Assembly: GCA_036897485.1 (NCBI GenBank)
Contig: JAYMTF010000603.1
Span: 1 to 32,980, forward strand
Direction: 5' to 3'
Origin: Pelargonium nanum
Lineage: Eukaryota; Streptophyta; Magnoliopsida; Geraniales; Geraniaceae
DNA: 32,980 bases
Both the position numbers and the translations under genes were made by a program. Shown piece by piece: positions 10,894-20,286 of the stretch. Within the stretch, counting starts at the first letter, position 1, and every line of letters begins with the position of its first letter. The notes under the pieces are model-generated. The model was given only the letters and a program-made list of their open reading frames with translations. It was not told where the DNA came from and did no database searches.

Positions 10894-12439
10894 GAAGTAA
10901 GTGCATTTAGAAAAGAGTCAAATAATAAATACATTACAAGTCATTTTTGAAACCAAATTCTGAAAAATTATTTATTAAGTAACACATGAAAACAACTACT
11001 ACTAAAACGTAATAATGAATACAAATAAAACCAAAATCTTGATATGCTTAACTAATTTAGTGTACAGTAACCAAGATTCCTGACAAATTAATTAGGCAAC
11101 ATCACACTAAAGATATGAACCAAATGCAGCCAAGATGGTTCACAACTTCACATCAATGACTAGATTCTCTTGAATATTCTCTCCTTTGCAACATAACCAT
11201 GTATAGCGCAATTGTATGAATATTTTTGGATTATTGGAGAAAATTGGGTAAAAAGTTTGAAGGAGAAGTTACTAATAAGATTACTTTAATCAAATATTGA
11301 ACTTCTCCTTTAAACTTGCGACGGAGATCCCGTTGAAAATAGTTTGCAACGGGAAGTCCATCGTAGTTAGCCGTCGTAAGGAAACAATGTCAATGTTTAG
11401 CTACAACGCGTCCTTGGCTATATTATGTCGTATGTCCTCTCAGTTGATAAGTTTATGCATAGATAAGTGAAAATGTGGAGAATGTATAAATAAAAAATAA
11501 ATACTTTCCAATATGGCCCGTTTCAGCACGTCAGTTACCACTTTATTTTTATTTTATTTTTATGATATTATGAGATATATATTCAAGATTTGGTTCTCCA
11601 TGCAACAAGTGGAGACTTATTTCAACAATGACTTGTGCGTATACAAGGAGCTCAAATTTGAAACATTTTTCTCAGACAATTAGAGCTCATTTAACTGAAA
11701 CCAACTATGTAAGTAAAAAAAAAAAGCTTCTTGGTTTTAGTTAATTGAATGCTAATTGCATATTAATAACATTCAAGATTTGTGTATAAAAGGTTCGGTT
11801 TTCATATCATCAAAGGTTTGCAAATTTTAAAAACAGAAACATTAAGAATATTCAACATACACAAATCACACATAAATAACTGGAAAATGAAAACATCTGA
11901 ATAGCAAAACAAAAGAGAATCAATACCAATCAGTTGTGTTTGGGTATAAGAAAGTATGATTGATTAACATCTCACAATTTTGCTAATGAATAAAACCCAA
12001 ACTTAATCGATCCATCCAATAAATACTATTTATATATAGTTAGAGTTCTTGGAGCACAGTTATAAAGTAACTAATAAGCACAGAATAAATAACATGTTAG
12101 CATGGTTAGACCTCAACAAACCACAACAAACATGAAAACAAAATACCTATGCCACAAAACAACCATTTCAAAACAAACAAAATCTTAAATCACAATGTTT
12201 TGGAACTTGCAAACATAGCTTCAAAATGCAGAATATGATAATGAGGACCAAAAAGTCTAAATGCAAACATACCTTAATTCTCAAGTCCTATAAGTTCAAT
12301 TCAGAAATGTCAATGGACGTGTTTATAATCTTTTCAAGTACAAGGTTATTCAACCTTGAATTCAAAATGAAACTAAGATAGCAATTAACTCCTGATTTAC
12401 TAGTCTAATATATGAAGCATGAACAAAATCAATAATTAC
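10894..12439. other. Intergenic, AT-rich, with one hairpin
   Basis: No gene is recognised. The hairpin at 11319-11363 and the CGTCG-rich sequence around it may be a DNA-transposon remnant. The portion near 12250-12439 may be the 3' region of the kelch-like locus that follows. Confidence 0.45.
11319..11363. repeat. Imperfect hairpin in CGACGG-rich sequence
   Basis: Arms 11319-11335 (CGACGGAGATCCCGTTG) and 11347-11363 (CAACGGGAAGTCCATCG) pair with about three mismatches across an 11-base loop. CCGTCGTAAG follows at about 11371. Such CGACGG/CGTCGTAA motifs are common in subterminal repeats of plant CACTA-type elements, but no terminal CACTA is visible. The similar sequence near 18165-18235 is noted elsewhere. 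Confidence 0.45.
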
Positions 12440-13621
12440 CTAGAGCACGTATGCCTGAAGAACTTTCCAATTCATCCAAGAGCCGTCCTCACAAGGAACC
12501 ACCCTATGACAATAGGTTATGGGTACAGCATCCACAAAGTTCATAGGTCCATTAAAGAAATGTTCTTTGCGCGGACGCTTCTTGTCATTTGGCGAATATA
12601 TGTGAACCCGAAATGTAACGAAGTAAAAATGAAGATTTTTACGCTTGGGGCACAGACTAGTGGAAATGAAAAGCATGTATCCATCACCCAAGTTGCAAAG
12701 GATGGAAGATGGTACCGAATTGACAGGCCAATAAGGGCCGCACAATTCAGACAAGCCCTGAAGCCTTTGGTGTCGAACCAGGCCACCTAGAGTACCATGT
12801 TCGGGCTTAGAACAAAGCTTAAATGCGGGCTTAGAACAAAGCTCCAGCAGCCGAGCAAGACACCATCACTCACTGGAACCAGGCCGGCTAGATGAGCTGA
12901 CCAGGCGTCGAAAAGATGACTGCGTTCCCACTTGTTGGTGTCGAGGTTGAACACCAATTCCCATGTATGCATCCATATGAAAATCTTCCGGTCCAATTGA
13001 AAGACAATATCAATAGGGAGACCATTGTTGCAACCCTTGAGGTAGAATTTTTTCGGGTAGGGAGGAGAGTCAAGAGCCTTCCAGAGATTGAGGACAGGAT
13101 CGTAGACCTCGAACATAGGAGGATCACGAGCAATGGAATTGTACAAAACAGGTGTAGTGGAGATCACATAAAACAAAGTTTTATCTTCGTTCTTGATAGG
13201 GATCACAAAAGGGCGTGCTTTGGGCGCGAGAGATTCAGATTCAAACCCCGATCTGATCAGAGATGGATGTATTGGTTCCGAATTGTCGAAGACGAAGACT
13301 CGCTTGTTGAGTGAGATATCACAATATTGATTTATATATTTTTCTTCCTTATCATCAATATGAGGCGGCGGAGGAGGAGAATGAGGCTTAACAATCCCAA
13401 GCAAAACTGCCGGCGGCCAATGGCAGACCCTCTCGCTGGAAATCGATGAGCTTAGTAAGAACACCCTTTTTAACATCACCAAGACCGCGGAGACCAACAG
13501 AATCATCGTAATTGCTGTCTTCACCCTCACGATCAAAGCGCCATAGATGCCCAATAGTTTGAACGTAAACGTACCTCGCTATCCCTTTCGCTTCCTCTGT
13601 CGCTTCCTCTGTCATCATCAT
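12440..13621 (-). pseudogene. Kelch-like protein gene, frame-disrupted
   Basis: From the ATG at 13621, one frame encodes a start MMMTEEATEEAKGIARYVYV and continues to about 13390. A second frame then carries the reading for about 200 residues (about 13410-12800), with kelch/beta-propeller-like text such as FEVYDPVLNLWKALDSPPYP, FNLDTNKWE and AGLVPVSDGVLLGCWS. The first frame resumes at about 12795 and runs to a TAG at 12440-12442 (HFYFVTFRVHIYS...). The two frame changes compensate, and no plausible intron separates the pieces. A 24-base-period duplication (12802-12819 and 12826-12843) lies at the second change. This is either a decayed gene or a gene with assembly errors; F-box/kelch relatives are the nearest guess. 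Confidence 0.55.
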
Positions 13622-14926
13622 CGCAACTCAACTGATCAACTTCTATGGGGTCTGTCTCGCTCGATCGCTCCAAATATGATCTTCCTACCTATCCCAAACC
13701 CTAGATCTTTATACTTTCTTTCTAATGTTTCATTTAAAAATTTCCGTTATATATATATATGTACAAAACGTTGTATTCACGAATATTGCTATATGTTCCA
13801 AATTTTGTTTTGAAAAAAATTGTGCCAAATACGTCCATATGTCAAGTTGTCACGTGGCATTTCATGCCATCTCATCACGTAATGCACAATTTAGCTATCA
13901 AACTAGTTTTTCCACCCAATGATACTCGGGTTTCTGTCATGTCAATTTTAATCCTTTTGAGTTTCATTTTAGAGTAACTTTGTTTTCGAACTAATTTGTC
14001 TCACAATCTCTAATTTAACTGAACCTATTATAGGCTCTTTATGCAAGTATTTTTATTTATAATATGTGATTGACAAAATTTGATTGATAAAATATAATGT
14101 ATTAATTATAGAATGAGTTTCTAAAAGTGGCTTAAACTTAAATTTAAGATGAAACAAACTAAATACAAATTGATTATTTATAATAATGGTACAATGTTCG
14201 GTCCATATATTTAATATATTTAGCATCCAATTAGGTCTGATCCGATCCAACCATGAACTTGTAACTCAAACCTGTAATGAGGTTTTTGTATATATAATGT
14301 TTTATCCAGTTCACATTTGTTATAGAGGTCAAAGGTCACCGCTAGTACAAAAATGCATTGTAATCTTATGAAAGAAAAAAAAATATGAGCAGACTCAGGT
14401 TACATTTAATCACATAGACTAATAAAAATATTGCATCAGTTTGACTCTCTGTTGATACATCAAACAACATATTTCATTAGAAAAAAAATATGTTTCCCTA
14501 TCTACCAAGATATCAAACATTAGAATGTATAACTATTCATATGTTGGATTTGTTATTTGTTATAATTCTTTGTTATTATTCAATTCATCATATCTATTCC
14601 AAACGGTCAAATACATAATACTATGTAAACCCAAAATAATTATGCTATATATTAACTATGTTAACCATTATAGTTACTTCCAATACCGTTCAATTACATA
14701 TATTATAATTAAACTTGAAATAACGAAAAAAGAGAAGCATTATTGCATGTATAAATAACTATAATATAGATGCATAATTTGTACACGCAGGTACATGCAC
14801 ATATACAAATATAATGTCCATACTATGGAGAACAAACTAATATGAGTTTTGCAATCCACCTAAAATTGGTATGATCTAATAGAGCTTAATTCTCCGTTTC
14901 TCCTGAAAACTCTAGCCGTCTTCTCT
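13622..14926. other. Intergenic, very AT-rich
   Basis: The first 100 bases are the probable promoter/leader of the kelch-like locus on the minus strand. Beyond that are AT-rich sequence and short incidental frames. No element or gene can be supported. Confidence 0.5.
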
Positions 14927-14989
14927 AGTTCTTCGTCCACAGATTTTCTTTGAACCACCGCCGGTCTTTTTTGATCGGCGGTGGTTCAA
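14927..14989. repeat. Hairpin-bearing repeat, copy 2 (inverted relative to copy 1)
   Basis: Arms TTGAACCACCGCCGGTC (14950-14966) and GATCGGCGGTGGTTCAA (14973-14989) flank a T6 loop; the one non-Watson-Crick position is a G-T pair. AGTTCTTCGTC (14927-14937) sits 12 bases to the left, mirroring copy 1. Similarity continues leftward about 25 bases (AAAACTCTAGCCG against AAAACCCTAACCG in the reverse complement of copy 1). Confidence 0.75.
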
Positions 14990-15745
14990 GCTTCTCTTAT
15001 TGATTAACCTCATATTCTTCTGAGAAAAAAACGGGCTTTCTCATCAGTACGAATTGGATCATAAATTTTAACTTTTTCATTCTCATACGAGATACTAGGA
15101 ATAGAAAACTCAACCATTTAGGAGAAGAATGACTACTAATGTAGGTTTTTGGATGATGAAAGAGATAGAGAAATATAACAAGAACTATGGAGAAAGAGGA
15201 CGTTAATTAAGCAAAGAGTTTAAGATAGACAAAAGAAAAATAGAATTAATTGAGGAAAACATATCATCACCTGCAAACAACATCAATAATTGTGTTTGAG
15301 GCTAATTATACTAGTTTTCCTTTGTTTGTAAAATGAATGTCTTCATGAGTTAATGAACAAAAACTAATAAAACTTTATGCAACTAAAGTATGTAAATAGT
15401 TAATGAAGTGGACTGTTAATTTACTCCATTTTGGCATGCATTTTATTGCATGTTTATTTGCATTTTGAAGAAAACTATATGGTTTAGTTTAAACGTGTTT
15501 TTTTTTTTGAAAGCTTAAACGTGTTGGTTATTATGCTGAAAATAACATGTTGAAAGAAAAGAGATTAGGGGCAATTTTTTTGAAACATGTTTGTTATTAT
15601 GCTGAAAATATCTTCGTGAATAGAGAATTCGGTGTCTATTGCATAGTTGTCTTGCCGCATTGATTAGTTTTTGAAACATATGATTGTTTTCAATTAGTGC
15701 TTGTGATTTTTCTACATGACAATTGATGTATTATTGACTCGTGCT

Positions 15746-16154
15746 TAGGGTTGGGCACGATTTGGGGAGGATCAAAAAATGGCTCAGACCGGACCGCAAA
15801 ATGGACCGGACCGACGTAGATCAAAAGAATTTGGTCCATTAACTTTTGCTCATTCGGTCCGGTCCGGACCGATGATAATTATTTATTTCAATATTATGTA
15901 TTTTAAATATATTAGTAATTTTATTTTTTTAATCACTTTTAGTACACTTCATTATTGTTGATTTCATTAAGTTCAATTTTACTTATTGCTATTATTTCTC
16001 TAATATTTTATTTTAATAGTTTAACTTTCAACTTTTAAAAATTAGAATCGGTCCATTCAATTTGGTCCACTCAAAATAGGTCTGGTCTTCGGTACAAAGA
16101 TTATAAGAATTATGGTCCCGGGTCGGTCCGGTTGTGGATCGATGCCCAGCCCTA
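15746..16154. mobile_element. hAT-type MITE, 409 bp
   Basis: Perfect 12-base terminal inverted repeats, TAGGGTTGGGCA (15746-15757) and TGCCCAGCCCTA (16143-16154). These are typical of plant hAT-derived non-autonomous elements. Subterminal repeats of GGACCGGACCGA and CGGTCCGGTCC lie at both ends, with an AT-rich middle and no transposase. Flanks (GTGCT left, ATGCT right) suggest a decayed 8-bp target duplication, but it is not clean. Confidence 0.8.
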
Positions 16155-16486
16155 CATGCTCACTTAATACATAAACTTACAGTTATACAAATCAGATGAG
16201 ATGAGCACCCATTTTAAAGGAACAGCCATATAATAGTTTCCAGTACAAACTAAAACTTATCTTAACAAAGATTCAAGACCTCTAAAAATCATTAAAACTA
16301 CATAATCCAGTTGAAGGAATTGTAACAAATAATAATAGTAAACAAACATGGACAAACTGTAAATCATGATAAACTTATAACACATCTAATGTCTCCATTT
16401 TAAAATAAAATGAACAAGACATACCAGAGGACAAGTAGAAACCATCTTATTTGCGCTATTGCTTGTGACAAAATATAATCACTAAC

Positions 16487-17290
16487 CTGGCACATTGCAG
16501 CTTCAATTTTCTTTCGTGCTTCGATGTCAAAAGGATCTATGGCTATAACAGCAAAATTGTTTCTTAAAAAAGTACTACAGGACAATGAGGTTACAACTTC
16601 AGAACAAGAAATCGTGCTTAAACATTTCTGGTTAAATAGTTTCACAAATTTCAAGTATTCAGGGAAATATAATGCCATAGAGGCCAGGAAATCAGATTTA
16701 GAATAGCACTCGAAGCAATAAAATACTGGAAAAAAAAATTATGATACCATATGCATATACATCAAAATGTTGGAATCAAAACAATAATCATGGAGTTGAG
16801 TAGCAAATTACTTACAATCTCCTCTTTTTGTTGGCGTCGTAATACAGACTTTCGTCTGTTGAGATCGTTCCCAAGTATTGCTTGCGCAAGTTCTGAAACA
16901 GCCTGTAAATGCAAGGAATAAAAGTTTCTATCAGAAACTTAGTAGCAGGGAAATACCGCTAGAAATGAAAAGAGAAGGAAAGAGGCAGTACCTGTTCTTC
17001 ACCGTGAGCACAGAGGAGTGCGAAGGAGGCGGCAGGACTGATTCGCGGAGGAGAACAGAGGCGGAGGCTCCGGATCTGGGCTTAACCGGTGGCAGTTCCG
17101 GCAACTGGAGTGAGAGGAGGCTGGAGTTGATGAGGTTTTGGGGTTGAGGTGGTGGTGGTGGTTCCGGCGGCAGAGGCGGGGTGTTTTGGGAGCTCTCTCT
17201 TTTTCTCTCTCTGAAAAATTGCTCTGTTTTTGCTCTCAGAAAATATCTGAGCTCCTCCCTCTCTTTGCTCTCTGTTATTATAGGCAAAAA
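16487..17290 (-). pseudogene. DDI1-derived gene fragment
   Basis: Two exon-like blocks match the linker of plant DNA-DAMAGE INDUCIBLE 1, the ubiquitin-receptor aspartic protease. Block 16902-16816 encodes AVSELAQAILGNDLNRRKSV and then LRRQQKEEI; it has a good acceptor (TTTACAG) and donor (GTAAGT). Block 16542-16487 encodes IDPFDIEARKKIEAAMCQ and ends at a GTTAGT donor. A proline-rich, ATG-less stretch (about 17270-16990) with a CT-rich start and a donor-like CAG/GTACTG lies upstream. The ubiquitin-like domain and the D-S-G protease domain are absent, and joining the two blocks at the visible splice sites does not keep frame. A decayed partial duplication with retained introns is most likely. 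Confidence 0.5.
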
Positions 17291-18724
17291 TGGAGTTTGA
17301 ATTTTGAAATGTGTTGAGAGAAGTGAGGGTGGAAGAGGAATGAAGCAGGTTTTATTTTGGCGTGTGAAGTGTGATCATACACAAGAAAGGAAAGAGCTGT
17401 TGGGTTGTGCAGAGGCTGTGCAGGTCACGGGAAGAGAAATAAATGGGAAGGTGGAGTGGAGTTGGAATTGGACTGGTTTGATCCTGACCAGACCAGTTCG
17501 GTCACAAAGAAACTAGAAGAAATTAAGAAAACAATAAAAAAAATTGGGCTTGGACTTGGATTAGAAAAAGATTCAAAAAGTATTGGTTTGATTTAAAACA
17601 AGAAGGTCCAAAAAAGAAAATAACAAACAAGGCACTGAGCATGACAAAATCACTAAAATGCCCAAATCGTCAAAGTGTACACAACACGAAAAAAGTACAA
17701 TAAAAAAGATGTACAAGATATAACAATAAAAATAACAAAATTTTAAAAGTCAAAGTTTATGATGCAATTCTTGCAGAGTGTTGGGATTTGGACAACAATA
17801 ATTTCACAAATAAAACTATTGAAACTCATGTTCACATCCAATCTAAGAACGCAATTAGAATTTTAAGGAAGCGATCTCTTCCTAGGGATCCATCGAGGAT
17901 GAGCTTGCTTGTGGGTGACTTCACCGAGTCTTTGGCCACCTTTTCGGAATAGATCTATATCGATTATTTTATTCGACTGACTACCCATCAAGATTCGAAA
18001 GGTTATAAAGTAAATTTAATAGCTTTCTCATGCAATATATTTATTTTATTTATCAAATAATTAAAAATGTTAGAAAGCTCTTTTCATTATGTCTAATTAA
18101 AACTTATATTAGTGTTCGATGAACTGTTTCAGAAAAACCATTGCAGTTTTGTTACATTTACGTTGACAACGGTAAGAAAAGTCGCGACGAAATTAGCGTT
18201 GAAAGTCCGTTCTGCATTGTCGTTATAAAGGGAGATAAAACACAATATTAAAGCTGTTCATTGTAGAGAATACACAAATCAGCAGTTTGTACGCACTTTA
18301 ACATGGTTAGTAGTTGTTCGAATTAATTTACTTAATTTTACTATAGACATGAAAATATCATTATTTGTGTAAAATTGTTACAGATTAAAGATTTAATTTT
18401 AAAAAAGAATAGACATAACTTGACAAAATTTGTCACTTAATAAATGTTGGAAATAAATACAACTTACATATAAGGTCATGTGATAAATGGAAGGTTAAAT
18501 TTAATGTGAGTGTACATAAACTAATGGCCACGATTAAACCCATTTTACACTACATTTTAAAGTACATTAACTTAGGTGAAAAATTAGTAGAATGACAATT
18601 CTAGACCACCCAGAATTTTCCATCACTCAACTCTACATTTAATATTTTTCATTGCAACAATCACCAAAATCTAGTTTAAAATCTGTTTTCAAAATAAATG
18701 TTAGTTTATAATTTGTAAGAGTTT
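17291..18724. other. Intergenic
   Basis: No gene is recognised. CG-dinucleotide-bearing text at about 18165-18235 (ACAACGG, GTCGCGACG, CATTGTCGTTA) resembles the sequence near 11320-11430 and may be a DNA-transposon remnant, without visible ends. Confidence 0.4.
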
Positions 18725-18732
18725 TCAAAATA

Positions 18733-19756
18733 AAACCGAAACCGACTAATCAAACCGAGCCGAGTTTAAACGAATGAATCAGTTCGGGTTTTTTATGCAA
18801 CATTTCGGTTATAGCTAGGATAAAATACGAATAATTATTTGATGGCGGATCGATTTTCAGGTAATCGAACCGAACCGAATATTTATATGATATATTTTTA
18901 TTTTTGTATGATATGTTTATATGACACATTTGGTTAATTTTATGTGTTTGAAAAACTTTCATATGATTCAATAGTGATTGAAGAATATACTTAAAAATCA
19001 TAGACTAAATAATTGTTCTCTTCTAATATGTCAAATCTTTATCCTCTTGAATATGATTTCGTTGAATAATGAATTCACATTGATTTATTTTGTATTTGAA
19101 GTATTTCATAAAATTATACGAGTAAAATTACAATGAATTAGACATGTTTTTTTTTTTATCAGCAAAAGTACTTATATTAAATTTCCAAGCTGGAAAACAA
19201 GTACATACGCGAAAAAAATGAGACAAAAAAACATGAATTACAATGAGTTCATGAGTGCATGGATGTGATTCCACAAAAAATCAAGAAAAGCGATCCAAAA
19301 GAGCCAAGAATGCCACAGGCATTGGTGATCAATAAGAACCCAAATATGGACAAGATAGGTCGGACCGAACCCAGCCATTGGGAGAGCATATCTTGAACGA
19401 GTGATCAGGGCAGACGATGAAAGGTAGTGAGGTGGACATGTTACACAAATTGGACATGTTACATTACAAATTTAAATAGTTATTTTTTTTTTTAAAATTG
19501 AACTTGTAATTATAAAAATTTATTAGTTTACATATGTTTCATGTGCTTTATAATTTACATTTATAAAGTAAAATAAAAAGGCAATGCAATATAAACGTTT
19601 CAGTTACAACCGATTATACGGTTAACTAAATCGATTGGTTTTTCAAAAATTCAATTTTGGTTCGGTCAGTTTTAGCATTCTTCAAAATAATTCGGTTCAA
19701 TTAAAAATTGAACAAAAATTTAGCGGTTAACCGCCCGAGGCCCGATCCCACCCCTA
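18733..19756. mobile_element. hAT-like non-autonomous element interrupted by a LINE
   Basis: AACCGAACCGAA/CGGTTCGG-type motifs occur on both sides (about 18733-18885 and about 19605-19740). The right end reads TTAACCGCCCGAGG...ATCCCACCCCTA, the TAGGGGTGGGAT terminus common in plant hAT MITEs. A matching left terminus is not visible, so the left border is approximate and that end is diverged or lost. The LINE at 19147-19447 lies inside it. Confidence 0.4.
19136..19460 (-). mobile_element. 5'-truncated LINE (L1-type) insertion with target-site duplication
   Basis: A T-run at 19147-19157 is the poly(A) tail of a minus-strand insertion. The adjoining 3' end, reverse complement of TATCAGCAAAAGTACTTA, resembles plant L1 3' ends. 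Thirteen-base flanking repeats AATTAGACATGTT (19136-19148) and AATTGGACATGTT (19448-19460) differ at one position. Only about 300 bp remain, with no open ORF2. Confidence 0.7.
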
Positions 19757-20286
19757 ATCATTTGAAAATAAAAAGACACCTCATTTTTAATTATACCATA
19801 TTTATATCATCAAGTACAATATTTACCACTACTACTAGTTGATGTGCCTGTTTTTCGTAGTCAACGCGGTACACTAGATTGTTGTTGTCATTTTGTCCAC
19901 GTGTTGAAATTGTTATATATAATTGACGTACTCAAAAAATATATCTTCATACATCAGAATTAATTCTATTCAAAATTGTATTTTGAAATTATTATAATCA
20001 GAATTGTATCTTCACACATCAGAACAATGCTGGTTGTTTTAGTGATACACATTACCCTGTTAGACTTTTCAGTATCAAGATAAACCATGCTGCCAGTAAA
20101 GGACTATATAAATTATTCATTCCTAAATTGCTAATCACCTTCATATATCAGGAACACACACACACAAACATATATATGCATCATTGTTCCACAGAAGATT
20201 AGATTCATTTACATCTATCTGCCTACAAAACAACCAGAGTATACAATTCTCCACAAGCAAACTAACAGGCGAAAACCAGAGCGATA
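19757..20286. other. 3' flank of the Suc/Fer-like gene
   Basis: No gene is recognised. A short (AC)n run at 20154-20166 and AT-rich sequence precede the stop codon of the minus-strand gene; the last 200-250 bases probably include its 3'UTR. Confidence 0.45.

Noticed and set aside
12916-13314. 132-residue plus-strand frame
   Set aside because: It is antisense to the kelch-like locus, whose minus-strand text is clearly protein-like.
14040-14760. Several 60-80-residue frames in AT-rich DNA
   Set aside because: Composition is uniformly AT-rich, with overlapping frames on both strands and no family resemblance.
17304-17596. Plus-strand frames near the DDI1-like fragment
   Set aside because: They lie in low-complexity purine-rich sequence, with no recognisable domain.
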